This document shows, in pieces, positions 50,143 through 60,438 of a stretch of DNA of 64,000 nucleotides (position 1 is its first letter; each line of letters opens with the position of its first letter). This DNA is from Allacma fusca (Eukaryota; Arthropoda; Collembola; Symphypleona; Sminthuridae), in the NCBI GenBank assembly GCA_947179485.1, contig OX359250.1:13808539-13872538 (forward strand). Reading direction: 5' to 3'. A model generated the notes under the pieces. It saw only the letters and a list, made by a program, of their open reading frames with translations. It was not told the origin of the DNA and did no database searches. A program made the translations under genes and the position numbers.

Positions 50143-50708
50143 CTTTACAGGCTGGCAGGGGCTGGGAACTTAGGCGATTTCTCGCTATGCCATGACCTGC
50201 CGTTCTTTTACTTATCAAAGCTTTTCCATGATGAAACTAACTCTATGCTCATGACTCCGCGATTGAAAAATCTCGCAGTGTTCATTAGCCTTTGATCTCA
50301 TAAGTTACAGGTCCTTATGAGTGCATAATAGTGATAAATTTACTACTCCGGATCAGTCTGTTATCAGGAGTAGATTAATTGTTACTAATTGAACCGAACT
50401 TAGTTCAATTAGTAATGGCTCACTTTGAATGACTTATTAAGGCATTTTGGGGAATTAAATTGATAAGTAACTTTTAAATTGCAACTTTTTGCAGTACAAA
50501 CACTTGTAATTGCAATTTAATTTCTTGCAATTTCAGTTGTGCTTAACCGGTAATTGAGTGTTTAATGCTTTTGTAATTGCAATTTAAGTAGACAGAAATT
50601 GCACTTACACCGACATTTACAATTTCCGGGTGGAAAATAACATAATAAATTGAAACGAACTTAGTTCCCAACCATTGCCAGCCTGTAAAGTCAGGATTTA
50701 CGTCCTAG
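50125..50708. mobile_element. MITE with about 45-bp inverted ends and 11-bp target duplication
   Basis: Both ends contain GGACGTAAATCCTGACTT followed by TACAGGCTGGCA, inverted, with about six differences over 45 bp. TGGAAAGGACA is repeated on both sides (50114-50124 and 50709-50719). A second internal palindrome centres near 50397 (TTACTAATTGAAC and its inverse). An 11-bp duplication with long inverted ends suggests a Mutator-like origin. It interrupts the end of the 49424-50142 reading frame. Confidence 0.8.
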
Positions 50709-50719
50709 TGGAAAGGACA

Positions 50720-53259
50720 CCCTGGTATTCCATGACAGAAAAGCATCGTTTGAAGCAGGAATGATTCCTGAATTTGTGTGGAGTACATGCTATAATTTAG
50801 TCTTATATAGGTTCAATTCTGTTCAATAGGGAAGTAGATGTGTAACATGATTATGTTACTTTTCCCTTAGTCACGTTATGTGAAGATTGTTAATCTTAAT
50901 TTAATTTAACTGCTGTTAAATAATAATTAATTTAGCAGAAAATATGATTAGTTAAATGATGTTCGTTCAATGAATTTACCTTTATTTATTTTTTTAATAT
51001 CCTATATTATCTTGTTCTCTCACCTTCATAGCTTAAGTAAATTAGGCTAATTGGTTGTTAAACAAATATATCTAGCAATGTATGGATGGCATGGGCTCAG
51101 TCCGAAAATAATCCTGAATGAAGAACATTAATTTTAAAAAATATATTTTGCGATTTTTTAAAATTTCGTTCACCCCGCTTACTCGAAAGCTGTCGATTCA
51201 GAGGACAAGGAAATAGAAAGTCAGGATTGTTTTGAATTTTGGAAGTACTAAATTTCTTACTCAAGTTTCAAAATCGTTTTCCAAATGTTTTTGTTAGCAT
51301 ATTTTGTAGGCTTTTCATGGAGCTATCATACATGTCTATACATTTAGAATTGTGGATATGAAATAAAGGTGATGGAATCCGTCTTTAACAGCAAAGATGT
51401 GGAAAGTTTTTAACCTCGTCTATTTATGAACGGTTTGTCGTTTATAAATATATTTTGAAACCTTTTTGTAGTAAATTTGAAAGGATTTCATGTGAGCTTT
51501 ATACCACCCTCCGAAGTAAACATTTATGCTCGTTTTGACCAAAAATGCAAGGCAACATTGAAACAAAGAAAAAGAAATATCTCTTACACTCGTAAACCTT
51601 AAAACCTTGCTTCAGTTTTTCAGGTCCTAAGATCTGGCTTGAGTGTTTTTTGACATAGAAAACTATGTTGAAAAAGTTTCAAAACATAGATGTTTGGGAA
51701 ACCGCAAAACGCAAGTAAAAAGCTTAAAACTTGCAAAATTTGAACTTTTTCAAGCAAATCCTGACTTTGCTGTTTTTGAGCTAGAGGGTGAGCCAAATTT
51801 TGAAAAACTGCAAAATATATTTGCTAAATTAAGGGAAACTGGGCCAGTGTCGGGTCATTGTTTCTTGGCACCCTGTAAATTATTTTCGATTTAGATTCCC
51901 TTATAAAATATTTGTTTCCCCCTAATTTGTAATACAATTAGTTCCCGACATTCAAAATCCCTTTAGGCTACAATAGTAAGAAAAATCACACAGATGTGCC
52001 TCGCATTAATCGTAAGCCCTTGACATGGAAAATTTCTTGCACCGTTCAAATGTTATCTCAAGTATTCACTTTTTAGAGTTGGTGGAGAGCAAAACATTGT
52101 TTTTCTGGGAGATCAATATGTAAGCAACGTATCAAAAAATTGATTAGACGGTTACAAAGAAAAGAATCGGTTAGGACAGGACTGTCGGAACTTTGTCTTT
52201 AAGTAATAATAAATCATGTTTACGATGTATAATGGCACCTGTCTTTAATTAACTATGGGTATTTTTAGCATACATCTATGTAATACGGGGGATTGGACAG
52301 TTATGTATACGGTTTTCAAACAGGGAAATCAGAATAGAGTTAAGTTTCGTAATTATATCGTCCATAATTGTATTTCCCATGCATTTTATTAGCTATGTTA
52401 ATTGAAGGAAACCATACTGTTAGATACATATGTTAAGTAAGTACGTACTGTAAACCTTACAATTAGTCAACAATTAGTGGTAAATTAATAAGATGTGACT
52501 ACTCACAACCTTAGGTTAAGCTAGCTCTATTTTTGTCATGATGATGCAAGTCTACACGGCCAAAGCCAGTGGATGGCAATGACCGGTTACAAGTAATGTT
52601 ACTCCTTAGTGACGTAAGAATTGGCTCCAGCAGCCACTTGTTCTAAGATTCTTCCAGACTCTCCAGTGAATAACAGAATAATTCCTTTAACACCTACCTT
52701 TAAGTTGTTAAATCTTATGTTTCGATTTCCATTTACTAAAATGAAATTAGTCTTTGGATGAATCTAATAACAGTATCCCAATGTTTTAATCACAACTTAT
52801 TTCAGCACGATCAATCATTACTTACAATTAGTTGTTTTTATCTCATTTCAGTGACGAAGTCATAAGTAATTCAGTAGTTAGTCTTAATGGGTATGCCCAT
52901 AAGCATCTCTTTCAATGCATTGCATGACCTCCACAATGTGGACAAAATGGTAATTAAAAATTATAGCCATGCCCTTAACCACAATACATACTACTTTAGA
53001 GTAAATAAAACAAAAATAAACACGTAAAGCTAGATATGCTTAGATATACAAAATAAAGTCTGTATTCATGTTTTATAATATGCTCGTATTTGATGTTCTT
53101 CCCTCGATTGGAATAGGCGTAGAAAGTGCTAAATTTTGTTTTTAAGGGATTCGAGGTCCTTAATGGTAAGTACCACAGATGCAATATTTGCATGCGTTAT
53201 TCCAGATCTGGAGTTAGTTTGGACTAGGATACATTTTAGTTTAGTAAACGCTGCTCTGG
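50720..53259. other. No gene recognised
   Basis: AT-rich. An 83-residue frame at 51643-51894 has no recognisable domain and no splice context. The 3' UTR of the minus-strand repeat protein should lie in 53100-53259. Confidence 0.4.
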
Positions 53260-56214
53260 TTATCCCCATCTTGGTGCTTGCACTTCTGAAATAAGCGTTT
53301 TGAGAGCAGGGGGTGCTGCAATAGAGTCACTCTGTGGAAGAAACACCACCAGAGCTTCTGGCTTCGGATTATTTTTTCTATCTAAAATTTTTGGACCCCC
53401 ATCGTCCTCTTCCGGCACGGCTGTCTTGTTATTCTCTCCGTACCTATATTCCTTTCCATCTACATATTCAAATTCTCTTGATTGCTGTGGATCTTCATAA
53501 TACTCATAGGTTGCGAGAACGCCGGGATCGCTATCACTCAGGTACTCTACGACGTCATAATCCTCATCGGGATTTTTTTTATAGGACAGTACAAAACTTG
53601 GTATTTCGGCGGTAGCAATCTGAGGATTTCTATAACTCTGTACGAAACTTTGAATTCCCGTAGTATCCGTCTGGGGTAGTCTATAATTTTGCTCGAAACC
53701 TTGTCGTTCCGCAATATCGGTCTGGGGTTTACGATAGGTTAGCACGAAACTTGGTCGTTCCGCAGCATCGGTCTGGGGTTTTCGATAAATTTGCACGGAA
53801 CTCTCTCCTTCCACAGCATCGGTCTGGGGTTTTCGATAAATTTGCACGGAACTCTCTCCTTCCACAGCATCGGTCTGGGGTTTTCGATAAATTTGCACGG
53901 AACTCTCTCCTTCCAAAGCATCGGTCTGGGGTTTTCGATAAATTTGCACGGAACTCTCTCCTTCCACAGCATCGGTCTGGGGTTTTCGATAAATTTGCAC
54001 GGAACTCTCTCCTTCCACAGCATCGGTCTGGGGTTTTCGATAAATTTGCACGGAACTCTCTCCTTCCACAGCATCGGTCTGGGGTTTTCGATAAATTTGC
54101 ACGGAACTCTCTCCTTCCACAGCACCGGTCTGGGGTTTTCGATAAATTTGCACGGAACTCTCTCCTTCCACAGCATCGGTGTGGGGTTTTCGGTAAGTTT
54201 GCACGACGCTCTCTCTTTCCACAGCATCGGTCTGGGGTTTTCGATAAATTTGCACGGAACTCTCTCCTTCCACAGCATCGATCTGGGGTTTTCGGTAAGT
54301 TTGCACGACACTCCCACTTCCCACAGCATCGGTCTGGGGTTTTCGGTAAGTTTGCTCGAAACTATCTCTTTGCAAAGTTTTGGTCTGGGGTTTTCTGAGA
54401 GTTTGGACGAAACTCTCTCTTTCCACAGTATCGGTCTGGGGTTTACTGACAGTTTGTGCGAAACTCTCTCTTTCCACTGTATTGGTCTGCGGTTTCCTGA
54501 GAGTTTGCACGACACTCCCTCTTCCCACAGCATCGGTCTGGGGTTTTCTGAGAGTTTGCACGAAACTCTCTCTTTGCACAGGATCGGTCTGTTGTTTTCT
54601 GAGAGTTTGCACGAAACTCTCTCTTTCCACAGTATCGGTCTGGGGTTTTTGGTAAGTTTGCTCGAAACTCTCTCTTTCCACAGTATCGGCCTTTGGTTTC
54701 CTGAGAGTTTGCGCGAAACTCTCTCTTTCCACTGTATCGGTCTGGGGTTTCCTGAGACTTTGCGCGAAACTCTGTCTTTCCACTGTATCGATCTGCGGTT
54801 TCCTGAGAGTTTGCACGTAACTATCTCTTTCCACATTATCGGTCTGGGGTTTTCGATAAATTTGCACGGAACTCTCTCCTTCCACAGCATCGGTCTGGGG
54901 TTTCCTGAGAGTTTGCACGAAACTCTCTCTTTCCCCATTATCGGTCTGCGGTTTCCTGAGAGTTTGCGCGAAACTCTCTCTTTCCACAGTATCGGTATGG
55001 GGTTTCCTGAGAGTTTGCACGAAACTCTCTCTTTCCACATTATCGGTCTGCGGTTTCCTGAGAGTTTGCACGAAACTCTCTCTTTCCACAGTATCGGTAT
55101 GGGGTTTCCTGAGAGTTTGCACGAAACTCTCTCTTTCCTCATTATCGGTCTGCGGTTTCCTGAGAGTTTGCACGAAACTCTCTCTTTCCACATTATCGGT
55201 CTGCGGTTTCCTGAGAGTTTGCACGAAACTCTCTCTTTCCACAGTATCGGCCTTTGGTTTCCTGAGAGTTTGCACGTAACTATCTCTTTCCACATTATCG
55301 GTCTGGGGTTTTCGATAAATTTGCACGGAACTCTCTCCTTCCACAGCATCGGTCTGTTGTTTCCTGAGAGTTTGCACGAAACTCTCTCTTTGCACAGTAT
55401 CGGTCTGGGGTTTGCGGTTAGTTTGCTCGAAACTATCTCTTTCCACATTATCGGTCTGGGGTTTCATGTGAGTTTGCACGAAACTCTCTCTTTCCACAGT
55501 ATCGGCCTTTGGTTTCCTGAGAGTTTGCACGAAACTCTCTCTTTCCACAGTATCGGCCTTTGGTTTCCTGATAGTTTGCACGAAACTCTCTCTTTCCACA
55601 GTATCGGCCTTTGGTTTCCTGAGAGTTTGCACGAAACTCTCTCTTTCCACAGTATCGGCCGTTGGTTTTCTGAGAGTTTGCACGAAACTCTCTCTTTCCA
55701 CAGTATCGGCCTTTGGTTTCCTGAGAGTTTGCACGAAACTCTCTCTTTCCACAGTATCGGTCTTTGGTTTTCGGTAAGTTTGCATGAAACTCTCTCTTTC
55801 CACAGTATCGCTCTGGGGTTCCCTGTAAGTTGGCTTAAAACTTTCAGTTTCTGCTGCGTCAGTCTCGGGATTTGTATAAATTTGTCTGAAAGCTTGAGTT
55901 TCTGCATTTCCGGTTTTACAAGGAGGATTTAAACATGTTTCTGTATTACGATGAAGTGACATCGAGTCTGAGGATGAATGGGAGACTGACTGAGTTCCGC
56001 CAGAATAAACCATGCCTGAGGCTTCTGCTCGAGTTCGGGAATGTAAACCGGCATCTTGTGCATTGGCTCCCGCCACAGACCCAGCATAGAGACCTCCTGA
56101 AATGGATGTCGTTCCTGCAATAGCCATGCTAGAAGCCCAGCGGCCCATTTTGAAACCTCTTTTCTTCGAGTAAATTCGCTTCACTTTGTTTCTGGTCAAA
56201 GGGGAGGACCTCAT
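53260..56214 (-). CDS. Protein made of about 44 copies of a 17-residue repeat
   Basis: A single uninterrupted 984-codon frame. Residues 1-112 are a basic start (NKVKRIYSKKRGF), a small-residue stretch (SSMAIAGTTSISGGLYAG, a possible weak signal or glycine zipper) and a Ser-rich spacer. Residues about 115-858 are tandem 17-mers, of two main types: RESFVQTLRKPKADTVE and GESSVQIYRKPQTDAVE. The last 125 residues are unique, acidic and Tyr-rich (DEDYDVVEYLSDSD, YEYYEDPQQ) and end in APRWG. The repeats have no Cys. Start 56214 is the first ATG; a second is at 56148. Coding is supported by frame retention over many diverged repeat variants and by the unique open ends, but function is unknown. A secreted or structural role is only a guess. 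Confidence 0.65.
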   Translation of the reverse strand: MRSSPLTRNKVKRIYSKKRGFKMGRWASSMAIAGTTSISGGLYAGSVAGANAQDAGLHSRTRAEASGMVYSGGTQSVSHSSSDSMSLHRNTETCLNPPCKTGNAETQAFRQIYTNPETDAAETESFKPTYREPQSDTVERESFMQTYRKPKTDTVERESFVQTLRKPKADTVERESFVQTLRKPTADTVERESFVQTLRKPKADTVERESFVQTIRKPKADTVERESFVQTLRKPKADTVERESFVQTHMKPQTDNVERDSFEQTNRKPQTDTVQRESFVQTLRKQQTDAVEGESSVQIYRKPQTDNVERDSYVQTLRKPKADTVERESFVQTLRKPQTDNVERESFVQTLRKPQTDNEERESFVQTLRKPHTDTVERESFVQTLRKPQTDNVERESFVQTLRKPHTDTVERESFAQTLRKPQTDNGERESFVQTLRKPQTDAVEGESSVQIYRKPQTDNVERDSYVQTLRKPQIDTVERQSFAQSLRKPQTDTVERESFAQTLRKPKADTVERESFEQTYQKPQTDTVERESFVQTLRKQQTDPVQRESFVQTLRKPQTDAVGRGSVVQTLRKPQTNTVERESFAQTVSKPQTDTVERESFVQTLRKPQTKTLQRDSFEQTYRKPQTDAVGSGSVVQTYRKPQIDAVEGESSVQIYRKPQTDAVERESVVQTYRKPHTDAVEGESSVQIYRKPQTGAVEGESSVQIYRKPQTDAVEGESSVQIYRKPQTDAVEGESSVQIYRKPQTDAVEGESSVQIYRKPQTDALEGESSVQIYRKPQTDAVEGESSVQIYRKPQTDAVEGESSVQIYRKPQTDAAERPSFVLTYRKPQTDIAERQGFEQNYRLPQTDTTGIQSFVQSYRNPQIATAEIPSFVLSYKKNPDEDYDVVEYLSDSDPGVLATYEYYEDPQQSREFEYVDGKEYRYGENNKTAVPEEDDGGPKILDRKNNPKPEALVVFLPQSDSIAAPPALKTLISEVQAPRWG
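53640..55870 (-). repeat. Coding minisatellite, 51-bp unit
   Basis: About 44 tandem copies of a 51-bp unit. Copies at about 53790-54180 are nearly identical, while those further towards the N-terminus are more diverged and mixed, which suggests recent local homogenisation at the 3' side. Because 51 is divisible by three and the unit lacks stops in several frames, long spurious frames also appear on the + strand and in another minus frame. Confidence 0.95.
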
Positions 56215-59200
56215 CTTCGAACTGTGAATTTCCTTATTTCCAGTCTTCGACAGTGTATTCGATTGCTTATCGCCATCTATTGGGTGACTCTAGTAAGAGA
56301 ATAAAATAAACATTTATTATTGCTACCATTAAGCAGCTTTTGTGGCTGCGTGCGTGTCCTTTGCGCCAGTCTGAAGAATTTCTCAAAACTATTGCAACCC
56401 AGTCAAAATTTTCATAGTTTTTCCTTATTAAAACAACTTGGTTATTTCGGTGTAATCGGGCCGGAAAATTTTTTTCCCCAAATTACAGTACCTAATCTTA
56501 CTCAAAAATTGTGGAACCGATTTCAGATGAACTTAATTAATCTTCGTAGATAAAATAGACAGACTTAGCCGGATTCTAATTTTGGTGGTAACACAAAGCA
56601 AAATTAGGTGTACATAAAATAATAGCTGAGCAGTGGTATCAAGTTAACCAAAACAGTTCTCAAAGGCAGCTCAGAACTGGATAGAATTGTCAATGCTTTT
56701 GTTTAAATTAAAACAGACAACACCTGTGAAGATGTTCTTACTCGGCGGCTCACATTACACTACCCCTGTGGCCAAGTGAGGATTTCTTGTGCAAACTGCT
56801 TTAAATAACTGAAGGGTTTTTTTGGGCCGATATCGATTTTAACCTTGTTTTTGCGTTGTTATCTAATCCTGCATCTACGATTTTCTATCTTTCTGAGCCA
56901 GGATGTTTAAATAGTCAACGCCATCTGTCAAAATTTCCTACTTTTATCATTACTTCCTAATTATTTTTGTCACGTCCACAAAACGTTGAAATAAGCCCAT
57001 TTTGTGTGCTTTTTGTTGCAAATATTTTTTTGCTTCCATTTTGAACACCAGGAGCAATTAGTTATTCCGACTCTGCATTATTTCGGCATAATATCTTCTA
57101 TACGGAATTAAACTGGAAGGTCTGCTCTCATTAACCTAATTCAACTTTACATTATAAGAAAACACTGAAAACTTTAACAATGACCTTTCTCCTCTCACTT
57201 AATCTCGCTGTCGTAGTAGCCCCAACCTGGGGTAAAACAGGAACCTAAGGGTGTGGGCGCTTTAGTGAAGGTTTTTTGGGGTAAAAATAATGGCGTAAAA
57301 TAATATTACTGGAAGCTGAAAAATTCACTCACTGAAACGCTCAAATACTGAAAAATTCCAAGCCCGAAGACTAAAATAATTGAAAGTTGATTATAGTGCT
57401 TCATTTGACGGCTGCATCAAAACCAGAGCTAAATGTACTAAATTATTATTGGCCTCCAATTACACGGTTTGAGTTAGCTCTTAAATTGACTTGCAAATCT
57501 GGCAATGTGAGTTCAAGTTTATTACGTATCATACCTAAATGTTAATGAGGTATAAAAACAATAAAATAAAAAACGTAAATGCACTCTGCAATGCAGTTGG
57601 AGAAGGGGGAGGAACTGTGACCCCAGTAAAACTAGTAAAGTCATCCTGTTAACCACAACCCATGTAATACCCTCAATATTGCAAGGATGCAGAAAATTAG
57701 AAGTAAAGAAATTATCTAGTCGAAGTTTATTACAGTGTAGACCTTGGTACGTAACATCTTCCTATAACTACAATAATTATTATTATATTCTTCTAAATTT
57801 GTAATACGTACATCCTAAAAATAAAAATGTTTACCTGTAAGTTATAAAATTAGGTCGAAATTTTGAGGACACAAAATTAAGAAAAATAATACATCAGTTT
57901 GATTTATAAAGTTGGAAAATAGTATAAGCATAATAATTTTATTATTGTGAAAGCAAAGGAAAGAATAGAATTTCCCCGGTTGTGTAATAATTATTACTGA
58001 AAATAATCCTGATGTACAGTATGGTTGGAAATTGAAATTGTGAAAGATGTCGGAAAGCAGGAATTTCTGCTATAACATTTTATCATGGTATAATATGGTT
58101 TTCACAAAAATGATTCTAAACTTTATACTTGTAACAAATGTCACAGGATTCCTTTGACTCTAATATCATTTTGCTAAGTTGTGTTCGAGAAGACAAAAGG
58201 TATGAGACCAGTTTTGAATAATAATTTATTGTTTTAAAGAGTTGACGTATAGAAATATACTTTTTACTTAGCTTTAAACTTGGCTCATATTTTTAGTTCT
58301 CACGGGCGCTATGTTAGACTTCGGAATATGTTATTGGGCTCAAATGAATTTGGTAAAACCAAGTTTTCAAATATTTTAAATTTTGATCTTTTCCAGAAAA
58401 TTCTGGCTTTGCTCCAGATCTTTGACAGCTGTATCCGCATTTTTTGAGATAGCGGGATGAAAAAAATGTGAAAAAATGGAAAAGGATTAATTAAATAATG
58501 CTAAGACTGCAATTTCTTTTACCATCCCTACTTGTACATGGGTACATACAACTGGGGGCATAATTTCTTGACACCTTGTATATTCCAACTGCATTACACA
58601 GCAGCATAAGCGTATTAAAGGGCGTTATCCATCCTCGACACGGATGGCTTCACTTCGCATTCAAAAATATAATGTTTCCAAATTCCAAGTGAATAATACT
58701 TGTAAGGCAAGAACTCCTTAAGAAGAAAAAAAGAACTCTGTAAGTTGTAAAGTAGCTTCCATTTGGTAGTAAACAGCTAACTGCGCAATGAGTTGTTCAT
58801 TCTTTATTTGCCAGTATGAGAATATGTATTTCCGAAAGTCCTTAAACAATCACATTTTAACATTGAAATGGTTTGTATTTCTTTTAAATCATATATAATA
58901 TTCTCAGGGTAATGGGTCTAATTTCCCTGCAGACAACATCAAGAGTAGTATATATTAATGGGGGAACGCGAGGTGATTTATCGATTTATTGATCGATCAT
59001 CGCGTTCCCCCAGGTGTTAATTACTGCAGGTGAGAGGGGGGAAAGTTGCGAGCTTTCCATTATGGTATTTCTGTTCTTAGGAAGGAGGCGAGTGTTGTGG
59101 TGCACGGGGAACCCTTGGCTTTCCCTTGGCGTGGGAGGGAAAACTCAAGGGCTCCTAATACCGGCTCAGCCTGCTCGTGGCTAATACCCGTATTGATAGC

Positions 59201-59390
59201 ATCATCGTGGGAAACCTGAAAATTAATTTTCCCACATAGATCGGAGATGATTGTTGAACGTATGCATTTATGTATTTGTACTTCATCTGGGTAGCTTTCG
59301 AGTCTCCACATCGTAATCTGGACCACCTTTTCGATAAAAATCAGTGTGAGAAACGAAATATTTCATGTTCTCCTGGAAATAATTTTCGGG
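56215..59390. other. No gene seen; one strong hairpin
   Basis: Upstream region of the repeat-protein gene, then AT-rich sequence without coding support. A perfect 12-bp inverted pair, GGGGGAACGCGA at 58960-58971 and its inverse at 59000-59011, flanks an AT-rich loop with further ATCGAT pairing. The 88-residue minus frame at 59060-59326 has no recognisable domain. Confidence 0.45.
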
Positions 59391-59391
59391 G

Positions 59392-59399
59392 TATATAAA
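59392..59399 (+). promoter_or_regulatory. TATA box upstream of the BIR locus
   Basis: TATATAAA about 30-35 bp before a GC-richer stretch that ends in a donor (CACAG/GTGAGT at 59550). Its position fits a promoter for the BIR-domain transcript; not proven. Confidence 0.5.
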
Positions 59400-59608
59400 C
59401 CAATCGGAACTTGCCAACTTCTACCCACAAAAGGCAGGCACAACAGTCTAGAGAGGAGACCGACTCCGTGTCTTTCAACACCCGAAATACTCTGCAGACT
59501 ATTTTCGGGTGTGGTCCTCAGATTACGTCGCAGGGCAGACGAAATCACAGGTGAGTGCTAATTATTATTCTATCGAACACTTAAAATACTTAATAATTAT
59601 TTCCCTAG

Positions 59609-60438
59609 TATTCCCGGCTCTGGAATCGGGTGCAAGAGTGAATACGAGAGGTTGAGAACCTACTATCCGTATTGGTCAAAGAACTACATCTCGCCGTTGG
59701 ATCTTGCTGGAGCCGGGTTCTACTTCACCGGTCGTTTTGATCTGGTAAGGTTAAATCATGTAATACTGAAAATGATTTGTCGTAATTGAATATACGCTAT
59801 GTAGGTTGAATGCGCTTTCTGTGGCATCATCATTGGGCACTGGGAGCTCACAGACATCCCATTTTCCGAGCACAAACGCTGGTCCCGCGGATGCCCATTT
59901 ATTCAAGGAACTCCTGTGGGCAACATTCCTATCCAGAATTAAGATGGGAAACGCCCGATCAAAACATCGATTGGGAGTGTACAACAAAATTATTAAGCAC
60001 ATCCAGAACGATCAATACAACCAGGAAATCGTTCAGACCAATCTTGGCGATGAAAATTTCGTGGATGTGAAAATCGAGAAATACATGGGCAATTACGGTG
60101 TCGAGTTAGACAACGTTGATTATGAAGCCCTGAGGTACGAGCTAAACAGACTTCGCACATTCTTTGCTGGAACTAAATGGCCATTGGGGTACATTAACCC
60201 CATCGACCTTGCCTCATCGGGCTTTTTCTATCTTCAATTCTCCGACACCGTGCAGCGCACCTTCTGTAAAAATATTCTTTATAAATGGAAAGTTGGAGAC
60301 ACGCCCAAGGGCGAGCACATCCGACACCTGCCTCTCTGTCCGTTCATCAACGGAGCTGATGTCGGAAACGTATCCATATTTCCGCTGCGACGCGAAACCG
60401 TCTGTCTACTGACCAAAAACTACTCCAAAAATACCTAA
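59609..60438 (+). pseudogene. IAP-like gene with two BIR domains, frame broken between them
   Basis: Exon 59609-59744 and exon 59805-60438 join in phase. They encode BIR 1: YERLRTYYPYW, then LDLAGAGFYFTGRFDLVECAFC, and an intact zinc set C-x2-C-x16-H-x6-C ending in SRGCPF. The frame then hits TAA at 59940. A +1 frame open from 59806 carries BIR 2 (RLRTFFAGTKWP, LASSGFFY, FCKNILYKWKVGDTP, EHIRHLPLCPF) to the stop at 60438. In BIR 2 the first zinc cysteine is replaced by Arg. A probable first exon ends at 59550 but has no ATG in the BIR frame. No RING domain. BIR proteins inhibit caspases or act in mitosis; this copy looks decayed, unless the shift is an assembly error. Confidence 0.7.

Noticed and set aside
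51643..51894. 83-residue frame, with a supposed relative at 58130-58590
   Set aside because: Similarity between the two regions was limited to a few words (CTTG-CACC-TGTA) and did not hold over length.
53739..55932. Long overlapping frames on the + strand (713 codons) and in another minus frame (569 codons)
   Set aside because: They are by-products of a stop-free 51-bp repeat. Both begin and end within or close to the array and lack unique flanking domains; the 984-codon frame extends into unique sequence at both ends.
59060..59561. Short frames on both strands near the BIR promoter
   Set aside because: No ATG on the + strand frame, no recognisable domain in either, and neither joins in phase with the BIR exons.
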